Positions 17,575 through 26,545 of a stretch of 64,000 nucleotides of DNA are shown here, in pieces. The stretch comes from Coleofasciculaceae cyanobacterium (GTDB lineage Bacteria > Cyanobacteriota > Cyanobacteriia > Cyanobacteriales > Xenococcaceae). The DNA is taken from assembly GCA_036703275.1 (NCBI GenBank), contig DATNPK010000020.1:62001-126000 (forward strand), given 5' to 3'. The position numbers were made by a program, and so were the translations under genes. Below the pieces are notes generated by a model, which saw only the letters and a list, made by a program, of their open reading frames with translations, was not told where the DNA came from and did no database searches. Each line of letters starts with the position of its first letter. Within the stretch, counting starts at the first letter, position 1.

Positions 17575-19644
17575 CTAGCGTTTTATTAGATCTAAAACAA
17601 AAGCGTATTCAAAAGCAGTTTCTTTAAGATATTCATAGCGTCCCGATGCGCCACCATGTCCTGCACTCATATTAGTTTTGAGCAACAGAAGATTATCGTC
17701 TGTTTTTAATTCTCGTAGTTTTGCCGTCCATTTTGCTGGTTCCCAATATTTAACTCGTGGATCGTTTAAACCTGCGGTAATTAACATCGCGGGGTAATCT
17801 TTTGAGACAACATTGTCGTAGGGTGAATAAGACTTGATGTACTCGTAGTATTCTCGATCGTTGGGGTTGCCCCACTCCTCCCATTCCAATACGGTTAGAG
17901 GCAAAGATGTATCGAGAATGGTAGTGAGTACATCGACAAAAGGAACGTTGGCAATAACAGCTTTAAAGAGGTCGGGACGCAGATTGACTACTGCACCCAT
18001 AAGTAACCCGCCTGCACTGCCACCAGAGATTACTAAGCGATCGCTATCTGTCCATTTTTCGGCAATTAAATGTTCGGCACAGGCAATAAAGTCGGTAAAG
18101 GTATTTTTTTTCTGAAGAAATTTACCATCTTCGTACCACTTGCGACCCATTTCTTCCCCACCACGAATATGAGCGATCGCGACAATAAATCCGCGGTCTA
18201 ATAGAGAAAGCCGTATCGAAGAAAAAGTAACAGGGTAAGCATAACCATAAGAACCATAGCCAGTCAGCCACAGAGGATTAGAACCATCTTGTTTGATTCC
18301 TTTTTTGTAGACTAAAGAGACCGGAACTTCTGTACCATCGCCAGCAACTGCAATTAATCTTTCACTGGCATACAAAGTGCGATCGTATCCTCCTAATACC
18401 TCGGTTTCTTTTTGCAATTCTCTTTCTCCCGTTTTGAGATCGTAATCGAAGACAGAAACAGGTGTAATCATTGAACTATAGCCGAAGCGGAACTTCACTG
18501 TATTAAATTCGGGATTATTATCACCAGAAAATGAGTAAGTTGGTTCGGGAAAAGTTAATTCGCTTATTTCTCCTGTCGCCAAAGTTTCGATTCTCGCCCC
18601 TGGTAATCCTCCCTGGCGTTCGTAAATAACTAAATAATCGGCAAAGGCATCAACTCCCTCTAGCATCACCTCTTCTCGATGGGGGATAATAGTTTTCCAG
18701 TTAGTTGGCTCGATTGCCTCAACTGGGGTTGCCATTAGTTTAAAATTAATCGCTGACTCGTTGGTTACAATATAAAAGCGATTATGCTCCGCGTCGCCTG
18801 AGGGATCGCGATAATGTTCGAGGGAATACTCAATTCCTGGCTGACGAGGTTGAAACAGTTTGAACTCTCCACCAGGGTTATCCGCAGACAAATAGCGTAT
18901 TTCGGATGTTACCATGCTGCTTAAATTTAGCAGAATATAGTCGCGGGAACGGGTTTTGCCGACTCCTAAAAAATAAGCTTCGTCATCTTCTTGGTATACC
19001 AACACATCATCGCCAGGATTGCTGTCTAAAGTATGTCGCCACAGTTGATATGGGCGGTTAGCCTCATCGATCTTGGTATAGAATACGGTTTGATTGTCGT
19101 TGCCCCAAGCAAAGGAATAATAAGTATTGGCGATTGTCTCTGAATATAGTTTTCTAGTGGTCAAATTCAGAAAATACAGCGTATATTGTTCGGCACCAGT
19201 AGTATCAACGGAATAAGCCAGAATCTGCTGATTTTGACTAATGGACATTACACCCAAACTAAAAAACTCTGCTTTGGCTGCTAATTCATTTTGATCTAAT
19301 AATATTTCTTCTGCTGCATCCAAACTTTGATACTTACGACAGAAAATTGGATAAGCCTGTCCTGACTCGGTACGAGAGTAGTAATAATAGTCTTGCAAAC
19401 GATAGGGAACAGATAGATCGGTTTCTTTAATTCGCGACAGCATTTCAGCGTATAAAGATTGCTGCAACTGTTGGGTATGCTGCATCCGTTCTTCTGTATA
19501 GCTGTTCTCTGTTTTCAAATAATCAATAACTTCTGGATTATCCTGTTGGCGCAACCAATAGTAGTTATCAATTCTCTTATCTCCATGAGTTACCAATTCT
19601 TGAGGGTGTTTGGCTGCTATGAGAGAAGTTGATAGTTGATTCAT
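17575..19644 (-). CDS. ptrB: Oligopeptidase B (S9A prolyl oligopeptidase family)
   Basis: This 689-residue serine peptidase cuts short peptides after basic residues and has no signal peptide, so it is cytoplasmic. Residues about 1-410 form the beta-propeller gate; the N-terminal helix has the family wording IDNYYWLRQQDNPEVIDYLK. The catalytic domain holds Ser543 (GGSAGG), Asp628 (GLNDPRV) and His663 (AGHGGASGRYEYL), all in place. Full length and well conserved. It is single, followed by the heptamer hairpin, and diverges from no close neighbour. Confidence 0.93.
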   Translation of the reverse strand: MNQLSTSLIAAKHPQELVTHGDKRIDNYYWLRQQDNPEVIDYLKTENSYTEERMQHTQQLQQSLYAEMLSRIKETDLSVPYRLQDYYYYSRTESGQAYPIFCRKYQSLDAAEEILLDQNELAAKAEFFSLGVMSISQNQQILAYSVDTTGAEQYTLYFLNLTTRKLYSETIANTYYSFAWGNDNQTVFYTKIDEANRPYQLWRHTLDSNPGDDVLVYQEDDEAYFLGVGKTRSRDYILLNLSSMVTSEIRYLSADNPGGEFKLFQPRQPGIEYSLEHYRDPSGDAEHNRFYIVTNESAINFKLMATPVEAIEPTNWKTIIPHREEVMLEGVDAFADYLVIYERQGGLPGARIETLATGEISELTFPEPTYSFSGDNNPEFNTVKFRFGYSSMITPVSVFDYDLKTGERELQKETEVLGGYDRTLYASERLIAVAGDGTEVPVSLVYKKGIKQDGSNPLWLTGYGSYGYAYPVTFSSIRLSLLDRGFIVAIAHIRGGEEMGRKWYEDGKFLQKKNTFTDFIACAEHLIAEKWTDSDRLVISGGSAGGLLMGAVVNLRPDLFKAVIANVPFVDVLTTILDTSLPLTVLEWEEWGNPNDREYYEYIKSYSPYDNVVSKDYPAMLITAGLNDPRVKYWEPAKWTAKLRELKTDDNLLLLKTNMSAGHGGASGRYEYLKETAFEYAFVLDLIKR

Positions 19645-19837
19645 ATTTAAAGATGTTTTGCGATCGCTTTACTATCATTTTAGATAAGTTTCTGGTATTA
19701 GTTTTAATCTGGCTCTCGAACTTGCTGCCAAATATAACTAAAAATCCCGCCATCTATTTATTAGACGACAGGAATTAGTAGATTGAGTTTTTTTTAATTA
19801 ATCAATCAGCCGTTAAAAGCGATCGCTCGCTTAACCC

Positions 19838-20935
19838 TTATTTATTAGCAACAATTCCATTCTGTACAGTTTGCACGACTCTCTGTTCTACTTCCGGGGA
19901 TAAAGGAATATAGCCTAGTTCTGTTGCATACTCATCGCCACTGTTCAAAGCCCAATTAACCATATCTTGAATCGCTTGTGCCTTATTAGGATCGTCGTAT
20001 TCAGGATAGAGCAGCAACCAAGTAAAGCCAGCAATCGGGTAGGCTTCAGGGTTGGCAGGATCGGGTACTGTAAGCGCAAAGTCTTCGGGAATTGATTCTC
20101 CTTCAAACACTAAAGAAGCTGTTTCTGGAGAAGGTGCGACTATATTGCCAGATTGGTTTTCAATCGCTGCTGCGGAAATACCATTTTCTTTAGCATAGGC
20201 ATATTCTACATAACCAATACCACCTTCAGTTTGGGCTACTTGAGCAGCAATACCTTCGTTACCTTTAGCACCAATACCAGTCGGCCATTCTACGGTTTTG
20301 TCTGCGCCACCCTGCCAGTTGGGACAAGCTGTGGCAATGTGGCTGGTGAAGAGAAAAGTAGTTCCACTACCGTCAGAACGGTGTATCCAGGAGATTGGAG
20401 TATCGGGTAAACTAGCGTTAGGATTAGCTTCGGCGATCGCCGGATCGTTCCAGCTAGTGATTTCGCCATTAACAATGCCACAATAAGTTTCGCGGGGCAG
20501 CTCAAGACTATCTACGCCAGGTAGATTATAGGCAAAAACTACACTTCCAGCAGTCATCGGTACTTGAACTGGTTCTTGACCATAAGTAGATTCAAAAGTA
20601 GCACGTTCTTCTGCGGTCAAAGGAGCATCAGTTGCCCCAAAATCCACCGTACCCTGAAGATATTGTTCTACACCTGCACCACTACCAACGGACTGATAGC
20701 TGATTTGCACTCCAGGATTGAGCTGGTTATATTCGGAGAACCAACGCTGATACAGAGGAGCAGGAAAAGATGCACCCGCACCAGATAAGCTGGCTTCTAG
20801 ACTAGCATCCTGAGCATTAGCAACCGGAGTAGAAATTTGAGAATTATTAGTCAGATCGATATTTTGAGCAATTAATCCTAAAGATAATGCTGAAACTGCT
20901 GTAAAACAGATTCTTTTGGTAGTTTTAGAAATCAT
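19838..20935 (-). CDS. pstS: Phosphate ABC transporter substrate-binding protein
   Basis: This 365-residue protein has a signal peptide (about 1-42, ending NSQISTPVANAQDAS) and the PstS phosphate-binding sequence. GAGASFPAPLYQRW, then SVGSGAGVEQY, DFGATDAPL and HRSDGSGTTF provide the Ser, Thr, Asp and Arg ligands of the PstS family. It delivers phosphate in the periplasm to the PstCAB permease, but no pstC, pstA or pstB lies next to it. Solitary pstS/sphX genes are common in cyanobacteria. A candidate Pho box lies 55-84 bp upstream, fitting induction by phosphate starvation through SphR/PhoB. Confidence 0.93.
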   Translation of the reverse strand: MISKTTKRICFTAVSALSLGLIAQNIDLTNNSQISTPVANAQDASLEASLSGAGASFPAPLYQRWFSEYNQLNPGVQISYQSVGSGAGVEQYLQGTVDFGATDAPLTAEERATFESTYGQEPVQVPMTAGSVVFAYNLPGVDSLELPRETYCGIVNGEITSWNDPAIAEANPNASLPDTPISWIHRSDGSGTTFLFTSHIATACPNWQGGADKTVEWPTGIGAKGNEGIAAQVAQTEGGIGYVEYAYAKENGISAAAIENQSGNIVAPSPETASLVFEGESIPEDFALTVPDPANPEAYPIAGFTWLLLYPEYDDPNKAQAIQDMVNWALNSGDEYATELGYIPLSPEVEQRVVQTVQNGIVANK

Positions 20936-20989
20936 TTAATCTAGAGATTTTTTTAATTCGTTTTCTCAAGATTTCACGATATTCTACCT

Positions 20990-21019
20990 AGGTAAAGAAA
21001 AATTTAAGACCTAGTTATA
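20990..21019 (-). promoter_or_regulatory. Candidate Pho box upstream of pstS
   Basis: Read on the minus strand there are three 8-bp words at 11-bp spacing: TATAACTA, CTTAAATT, CTTTACCT, each separated by 3 bp. This layout equals that of cyanobacterial Pho boxes (YTTAAYYW repeats). The individual words are degenerate. A TAGAAT hexamer at 20981-20986 could be the -10 box, but it is only 3 bp beyond the last repeat, which is closer than usual. Confidence 0.45.
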
Positions 21020-21111
21020 TTTACTTAAAATATTTACTGCTGTTTGATAAAGTATTAGCTTGAATTAATTTTTAGCATAGATAGATAGAATAGTCAACGT
21101 TAAATCCCATC

Positions 21112-22851
21112 TCAATCTGCACTAAGCACTGCTGGTATTGGTCGTAAGATTGCCCTGGCTAAACCACCGTCACCATCCTTGAGCTTGATCGGCAAACAAA
21201 TTAGCTCATATTCTCCTGGTGCAACCTGAGATAAGTTTAACCCTTCAACCGCCCAGATTCCCGAACCCAGCAAAGCCTGATGCACTTCAATCACGTTTCC
21301 TTGATAACCTCCAACAGAAAGATAATCTACTCCTACAGTACGAACTTTTTTCTCGGCTAAATAATCAGCAGCTTCAGTAGAGATATGCACAAAGTTTTCG
21401 AGAAACTCATCTGTTTGTAAAGCGCGATCGCTATTTTGGGTTTTGAATAGAATTCTTTCCCCCGCCTGAATATTATAGGGTTCTATTTCGGCTACCTTAA
21501 TCTGTCGGGAATCTTTAATTTCAATTACTCTAGCTCTGCCAATTGTGGCATCTAAAGGCATTTTATCGACACCGATTCCCCCTTTAATAAAATGATTGAT
21601 CCCGTCTACGTGAGTACCTGTATGAGTTCCAATGGTCATTTTAGAAACATTGCAGACATCTCCATGAGCCAAACATTGACTGGGTTCAACGTTGACAGCG
21701 GGATTATCAGGCCAATAGGGCATTCCAGGATAAATAGTCAAAGAAATATCGATCCAGTTGTTTGATTTTTCCATCATTGATTTTTGATGTAAGATTACGC
21801 TGTCTATCATTGTTTCATCATCCAAGTTCGTAGCCCTGTTAGTAGTATGACTAGAAGCTACGGCTTCCCAACTCCAACCGTCGTTTCTAACCAAAGCCAA
21901 AAGTAATTTACGTCTTTTGCTAATCTGCTTTGTAGCTTGGCTAAAAGCGCGATCGCTAACCGTAGGAATACCACGATCTTGAAGCAACTTCAAGGGAACT
22001 AAATTGGGTTCGTAGTTATCAGGTTCAATATAATCTGATTTAAGATTGTTTAACAACGCAGAACAGGCACGACGAGCAGTATTTAAAGATGCGGGGTCGG
22101 GGCAACAATCTCGAACAACGGCATACTTTAACAAGGTCATTGCTTCATCTAAAGCTGCAATACTTAAAGCTAGAGAACGCGATCGCTCTCTGGTATGAAA
22201 ATAATGTAAAACTGGATAAGCTAAATGTTGTTCGCTTAATCCAAGTATTAATGGGGTAAGGCTAATTAAGTGCTGTTCTAAATTGCCAAAATCTTTGCCA
22301 TTCCAAGTATTAGTCAAAATTGTGTCACCTGTTCCTCCTAAAGATGAAATATAAATTGCCAATGACCGCTTTTGAATTACTGCTGATATTATGGGGAATA
22401 AATAAGCAATAGAAAGAGTAACTAAAAAAAAGCCATTAGCTGCCGCTAAACCTGTTAGTAAATGCCAAGTAATACTGGTCGGTAAATAGTCTCCACGACC
22501 CAAAGTGGTGAGAGTATACGCTGCAAAATAAATTCTGCCCCAGATACTTGCCGGTTCTTTGTCTGAAGAATTAATTATGGCATCTTGAAAGGAGGTAAAG
22601 ATTAACGACCATGCTACCCAGGTCATAAAATACCACAAAAAAGCCATGCCCAAGACTATTAATAATCCTGTGACAGCTAGCAAACGATGATTGGTATTAT
22701 AGCGGTGTATTTTAGTTGCACCATGCCACAACCAAGAAGAAAAACGATTAGTCAAAAAACCACCACCCCGCAAAGTCAGGGTGGTGACTAAAACATCAAA
22801 AGATACAACGGCTAGTAAAACTAAGCCAAGAATAAATAACAGAACGGACAT
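21112..22851 (-). CDS. Ion-channel-like membrane protein fused to a cyclase/kynurenine formamidase-like domain
   Basis: This 579-residue protein has two unrelated parts. Residues 1-165 hold about four hydrophobic segments and a pore-loop sequence TLTTLGRGD (113-121) resembling the K+ channel filter T..TxGYGD, but with Arg for Tyr. Residues 165-340 are a soluble helical linker typical of cyanobacterial two-TM channel proteins. From Met359/360 a second domain begins (NNWIDISLTIYPGMPYWPDN) with the metal-binding motif HTGTHVDGINH (410-420) of the cyclase/kynurenine formamidase family. That domain looks complete and ends about residue 575. No stop or frameshift separates the parts in the given sequence. 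An internal ATG at 21777 has no obvious ribosome site. Confidence 0.75.
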   Translation of the reverse strand: MSVLLFILGLVLLAVVSFDVLVTTLTLRGGGFLTNRFSSWLWHGATKIHRYNTNHRLLAVTGLLIVLGMAFLWYFMTWVAWSLIFTSFQDAIINSSDKEPASIWGRIYFAAYTLTTLGRGDYLPTSITWHLLTGLAAANGFFLVTLSIAYLFPIISAVIQKRSLAIYISSLGGTGDTILTNTWNGKDFGNLEQHLISLTPLILGLSEQHLAYPVLHYFHTRERSRSLALSIAALDEAMTLLKYAVVRDCCPDPASLNTARRACSALLNNLKSDYIEPDNYEPNLVPLKLLQDRGIPTVSDRAFSQATKQISKRRKLLLALVRNDGWSWEAVASSHTTNRATNLDDETMIDSVILHQKSMMEKSNNWIDISLTIYPGMPYWPDNPAVNVEPSQCLAHGDVCNVSKMTIGTHTGTHVDGINHFIKGGIGVDKMPLDATIGRARVIEIKDSRQIKVAEIEPYNIQAGERILFKTQNSDRALQTDEFLENFVHISTEAADYLAEKKVRTVGVDYLSVGGYQGNVIEVHQALLGSGIWAVEGLNLSQVAPGEYELICLPIKLKDGDGGLARAILRPIPAVLSAD

Positions 22852-22877
22852 GATACTTTCTTATTTGTAATAATTAA

Positions 22878-22920
22878 AAGGTAATAAATAAGTTTGTACC
22901 TATTACCTCTTATCTATTAC
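22878..22920. repeat. Opposed heptamer units between channel gene and catalase fragment
   Basis: AAGGTAATAAATAA (22878-22891) faces CTATTAC CTCTTAT CTATTAC (22900-22920). They can pair partly (GGTAATA with TATTACC). The array abuts the stop codon of the catalase 3' fragment. Confidence 0.5.
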
Positions 22921-23115
22921 TTAAACAGTTGCGGGTTTAGGTTCGGGCTTGGGTGGTTCGGAATTGGCCATTTCCTCTTGAACCTTGTCCGCTAACTCAG
23001 GATGAACATTAAGGAATAGCTGCATCTGATCTTTAATCACTACTTCGCTACATTTGCCTAAACTGCCAGCGATATTATGATATAAACGCTTTTTCTCATC
23101 ATCATTGAGCATATC
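22921..23115 (-). pseudogene. Catalase, 3' fragment (catalase-related C-terminal helical domain)
   Basis: The 64 codons encode (D)MLNDDEKKRLYHNIAGSLGKC..., matching the short helical domain found after the heme domain of monofunctional catalases (typically LF..L...EK.RL..NIA..L). It ends in a Pro/Glu-rich tail. The upstream neighbour on the same strand is the right end of an IS605-like element, and the missing 5' part of the gene lies beyond that element at 27007-28284. Together they would give about 490 residues, the normal size of a small-subunit catalase. A separate small protein from ATG 23112 is possible but unlikely. Confidence 0.75.
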
Positions 23116-23164
23116 TTGACATACTCCTATTCCTGAAGAAATAGGATTCGGGGATTGAACAACA

Positions 23165-23749
23165 CTAGCTTACCTTGGCAAGTCTTACGGTGTCTAACCC
23201 AAGAGAAGATGCCCCTTCTCTTTCGATATTAATTGAAGCGTTTCTGTCACGGTCGTGGCTAGTATTACAGCTAGGACAATTCCAATGCCTGTCTCTTAAC
23301 TGAAGTCCGCTATGCTTGTGTCCACAACTAGAGCAAAGCTTTGAGCTAGCAAACCATTGCCCGACCAAGATAACCTGCTTACCAAGGCAGGCAGCAACCG
23401 TTTGAAGTATTTCTAGGAAAGAACTAAAAGCTAAATCTCCTATCTTTCTGCCCCATAAGCGTTGCATAGCCTTGAGATTTAATGTCTCGAAGCACAATAC
23501 ATCATAGGTGTCGCCTAATTTTTGGGAGAGCTTCCAGAACCAGTCACGGCGTTGATTAACAATACGCTGATAAAGTTTAGCCAACTTAATCCTCGTGGTA
23601 TTCCAATTACGACTACCAAGTCTCTTGCTAGATAGCTTCTGAGATAACTTACGTATTTCTTTCTTAGCTTTTAACAAGAATTGAGGCGATTTGATATCTT
23701 TCCCGTTCGAGTTAGTCAGAAAAGTTTTAAGTCCGAAATCAAAGCCCGA
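23165..23749 (-). pseudogene. tnpB: TnpB, 3' exon (RuvC-like and zinc-finger part)
   Basis: This frame encodes the C-terminal ~193 residues of a TnpB RNA-guided nuclease. It starts at the RuvC aspartate (SGFDFGLKTF), has the Glu of LCFETLNLKAM and the last Asp in DRDRNASIN. The zinc ribbon CSSCG...CPSC lies between the last two. Codons upstream of 23749 in the same frame belong to intron domains V/VI and are not TnpB. The 5' exon is at 25994-26519. Joined after intron removal, TnpB would be about 369 residues with all catalytic residues present. The 3' end next to the IS right end should also be the source of the omega RNA. Confidence 0.85.
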
Positions 23750-23826
23750 GTAGAGTCGAGGGAGAGTATCACCTCTCGCCCCTCTCTGTGAAATCCGAGC
23801 GTGCCTATTTCTATGCACTCGGCTTC
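23750..23826 (-). ncRNA. Group II intron domains V and VI
   Basis: Domain V (23826-23791) folds as GAAGCCGAGTGC, loop with a GAAA core, GCACGCTCGG, including the AGC triad and the two-base bulge region. Domain VI follows (about 23786-23752), with a likely branch-point A in CGACTCTAC, 7-8 nt before the 3' end. These are the catalytic and branching parts of the ribozyme, and they look intact. Confidence 0.75.
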
Positions 23827-23835
23827 CGAATAACC

Positions 23836-25374
23836 TTAGCATTTGCTTTTGCTCATGTGGACGTAGTGGTGACAGCTACTATGAATCATCATAAGATTAT
23901 TACTGTCCCAGTTATTGCGGTTTCCATCTAGATGATGTAGTTCAGTTTTCTCTCCGTCGAGAAATTTTAATTTGCAATGTCCGCATGAATGGCTTTGTTT
24001 CTTAAGTGTTTTGGCTCTAACTCCGTCATAAAGTACGCTGTTTCTCTTTGCCCAGTAGTTAACATCTCCATCAAAGGGCGACCTGTCTTCTTTGACGTTG
24101 ATGAACCTGTTTTCTGAGTAGCCAACGTTGGGGAAGGCTGTTTTCACCATTTTCTCTGCTTGATAGCGGTTAATAGTCTTTTGTTTCAGGAACACTTTGA
24201 ATGTTCTGTAGGCTAAGTGCCATAGGCTGTACTTTGAACCGTCCATTTTGCAGTATTTGTGGTAATTTCGCCATCCTCTTACAATAGGAGCTAATTTTGA
24301 CACTTTTGTTTCTGCGCCATAGTTTGAGTTGTTGACTATGTGTTTAACTTTTTCGCGGAAAGCTTTGAAGTTTTCCTCTGAGGGAGTGCTTCTGAACTTG
24401 CCGTTTTCCTGAACGCAAAAGTGCCATCCCAGGAAGTTAAATCCATCTTTTGTGGCTGTTACCTTGGTCTTCTTTTGGCTAACGTTCATTCCTCTTTGTA
24501 CAAGAAATTTTTCAATCTGTTCCAGTAATTCTTCGGCGTTGTCTTTTGGTCTTAGTACAAAAACCATGTCGTCCGCATATCTTATGCACATTCTGACTTT
24601 GTTTCCGTTGACTCTATGTTCCCCTATCTTTTCAATCCCATTGAGAGCGATATTTGCCAATAATGGGCTTATAACCCCTCCTTGAGGAGTTCCTTGATTA
24701 GGGAATTCTGGATTTATCCCAGATTTAAGACATTTGCGTAAGCCGCTTGTAATAAAATCTGGTGCTATAATCTGGTCGAGGATTGTCTTATGGCTGATGC
24801 GGTCAAAACACTTCTGTATATCAACCTCAAGAACTCTTGCGTTGATTCCATTAAGGGAGCTTCTTAATTTATTAAACAGGATTTTCTGAGCATCATGTGT
24901 GCTGCGTCCTGGTCTAAACCCGTAGCTCCTGGCGTGGAACGTTGCTTCATGTGCTGGTTCTAGAGCATATTTTAATAGGCATTGCCATGCTCTATCAGAT
25001 ATTGTAGGGACTTTTAGTAATCGAACAGTGCCATCCTTTTTAGGGATAGGAATTGCTCTTAGTCCTGAATGCTGCCATGTTTTATAACTTTCTTTTAGCA
25101 GTGCTTCTAAGTCGAAACGTTGCTTGTAGGTTAAAGACTTGACACCATCTACACCCGCCGTTTTCTTGCCAGTATTTAACTGGCTTACTTGTCTGATTGC
25201 TAGCATTCTTGCTGCATACGAGGAAAGAACTAGTTTTTGAAGTCTTCTGGCTTTAGCCGTGTCTTTTTCTCTAACCGCTTTGAATATTCTTCTTTGTAGT
25301 CGGAATAACACTTTCTGGAGTTTTTCCCAATCAGTGAATTCCCATTCATCGCTATAACTTATGTTATGCGTCAT
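23836..25374 (-). CDS. ltrA: Group II intron reverse transcriptase/maturase with HNH endonuclease domain
   Basis: I choose ATG 25374 (MTHNISYSDEWEFTDW), giving 512 residues; the longer frame to 25488 only translates palindromic repeats. RT blocks are clear: FRPGRSTHDA, DIQKCFDRISH, GTPQGGVISPLLANI and the catalytic RYADD (about 266-269). A maturase/X region follows (APIVRGWRNYHKYCK). The C-terminus is an HNH nuclease with CGHC, TELHHLDG, N and SSCHH ending MSKSKC. All catalytic motifs are present, so the protein could still support splicing and retrohoming. It lies in intron domain IV, on the same strand as tnpB. Confidence 0.93.
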   Translation of the reverse strand: MTHNISYSDEWEFTDWEKLQKVLFRLQRRIFKAVREKDTAKARRLQKLVLSSYAARMLAIRQVSQLNTGKKTAGVDGVKSLTYKQRFDLEALLKESYKTWQHSGLRAIPIPKKDGTVRLLKVPTISDRAWQCLLKYALEPAHEATFHARSYGFRPGRSTHDAQKILFNKLRSSLNGINARVLEVDIQKCFDRISHKTILDQIIAPDFITSGLRKCLKSGINPEFPNQGTPQGGVISPLLANIALNGIEKIGEHRVNGNKVRMCIRYADDMVFVLRPKDNAEELLEQIEKFLVQRGMNVSQKKTKVTATKDGFNFLGWHFCVQENGKFRSTPSEENFKAFREKVKHIVNNSNYGAETKVSKLAPIVRGWRNYHKYCKMDGSKYSLWHLAYRTFKVFLKQKTINRYQAEKMVKTAFPNVGYSENRFINVKEDRSPFDGDVNYWAKRNSVLYDGVRAKTLKKQSHSCGHCKLKFLDGEKTELHHLDGNRNNWDSNNLMMIHSSCHHYVHMSKSKC

Positions 25375-25422
25375 AAATCCTGTCCTACTAGGTTGAACAT
25401 TTTTCTGGTTTCCTTTTGGCGC

Positions 25423-25476
25423 GGAAAGCAAAGCTTTCCCAGTCGTCGCAGACGACGATCTGAGTGCTTCGCACTC
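25423..25476. repeat. Cluster of three small palindromes inside the intron
   Basis: GGAAAGC-AAA-GCTTTCC (25423-25439), GTCGTC-GCA-GACGAC (25442-25456) and GAGTGCT-T-CGCACTC-type (25462-25476) follow one another just upstream of the RT start. They resemble small dispersed palindromes common in cyanobacterial genomes and look like later additions to the intron. Confidence 0.6.
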
Positions 25477-25993
25477 TGCACGCCTCATCTTACCCTCTGC
25501 TTGGTTTTCCGCTACTCGTCTAGCCTATTCAGGTTTCTTACCCCTGAAACCAAGTATCAGAGTTTTTATTCGTTCCGTTTGTTAGATTGGCTGATGTTTT
25601 AGGGTGGTTCACCTTGCCTATTACCTTCTCGGAGAAGCAGTTACCAAATAGATAGTACTGCGAGAATATAGGTAATGAAGTCCATATTTGTAGTTCAGAT
25701 TATGGCTCCAAGTTGAGACACTTTTAAAGAACTCTGTTTACCCATGACATCTCCCTTTTAGCGGTAGTGTGGCTATCTGCTTAACCTCTAATTCCGCCCT
25801 GTTGCACGCTTTAGTCTGTAGGATTCCGAGCCTACTCGCTAGTGCCAGATAAGGAGTCATCTATCTCTTAGATGGTGGGACTTGAACCCACATCCGACAA
25901 ACAGTTTAGGTTACATACGGTTTTCTCCCCGTCTTCACCTAGAAACCTCTACCCCTCTAGTTTCTAGAGGCTCGTGGTTTCAACGAACCGCAC

Positions 25994-26519
25994 CCATCTT
26001 ACCAGTCACGACTCCAATTGATTCGGTTACGGCATCCGTCACTATGAAGAGAAATATATCTCCCGTTGGCATTCGCTTTACCGTTACTGTCTTAATTTTT
26101 CCTTCTATTTCTCTCGCTCTGTGATAAGCAAATAGCTTTTTACCGAGTCGAATTTTATCCCCAATTAGTTTATAGCCAGTCTGTTTTAGAGTGAATGATT
26201 TATACTTTTTACTCTTACAAAAAGAAGGAGGTCTAACACCCCTGGTATGGTGCTTGAAAAATAGCTTGTAACTCTTATCAATGCGAGCGCTAATATCTTG
26301 TACTGCTTGTGCATCTACGGTACGCCAATAGCTATTCTTTTTACGAAGTTTAGCTATGTGCTTCATTAACTGGAACTTGTTTAAATGTTTGCCAAACATC
26401 GAATAATAACGTTTATGGAGCGCAATAGAGTGATTCCAAATACTAGCAGCAGCATTGATAGTGCGCTTTAAATACCTATTTCTTTTGTGGCTATAGAGTT
26501 TTATTTTGTATGTCTTCAT
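25994..26519 (-). pseudogene. tnpB: TnpB, 5' exon
   Basis: This encodes residues 1-175 of TnpB: the N-terminal OrfB helix-turn-helix and wedge region (MKTYKIKLYSHKRNRYLKRT, IDKSYKLFFK, RPPSFCKSKKYKSF) up to TGKM. Homology stops at the GTGCGG start of the group II intron, and the frame closes four codons later. The remaining domain is at 23165-23749. The ATG lies 26 bp from the start of the divergent tnpA, as in IS605 elements. Unspliced, only a useless 179-residue fragment would be made; splicing would restore TnpB. Confidence 0.88.
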
Positions 26520-26545
26520 ATCACACGACCCCTGCTATATTTTAA

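Larger units (their letters stand above)
23750..25993 (-). mobile_element. Group II intron inserted in tnpB
   Basis: On the minus strand it starts with GTGCGG, a group II 5' end (GUGYG), and ends near CTCTAC (AY 3' end), about 2.24 kb. It lies in the same orientation as tnpB, as needed for splicing from the tnpB transcript. Domains V and VI are recognisable after the reverse transcriptase ORF, which sits in domain IV. Exact splice sites are uncertain by 1-2 nt. Joining exon 1 ending AAGATGG to exon 2 starting CGGGCTTT restores the TnpB frame, as does ATG joined to TCGGGC. Three short palindromes (25423-25476) lie between the folded 5' RNA part and the ORF. Confidence 0.85.

Noticed and set aside
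25375-25488. N-terminal extension of the intron reverse transcriptase
   Set aside because: The extra 38 codons translate three palindromes; the family start MTHN at 25374 fits better.
25874-25895. tRNA-like T-arm (GTGGGTTCAAGTCCCACC on the minus strand)
   Set aside because: No matching acceptor, D-arm or anticodon arm lies at the right distance. It falls in the 5' RNA part of the group II intron, where a stem-loop is expected.
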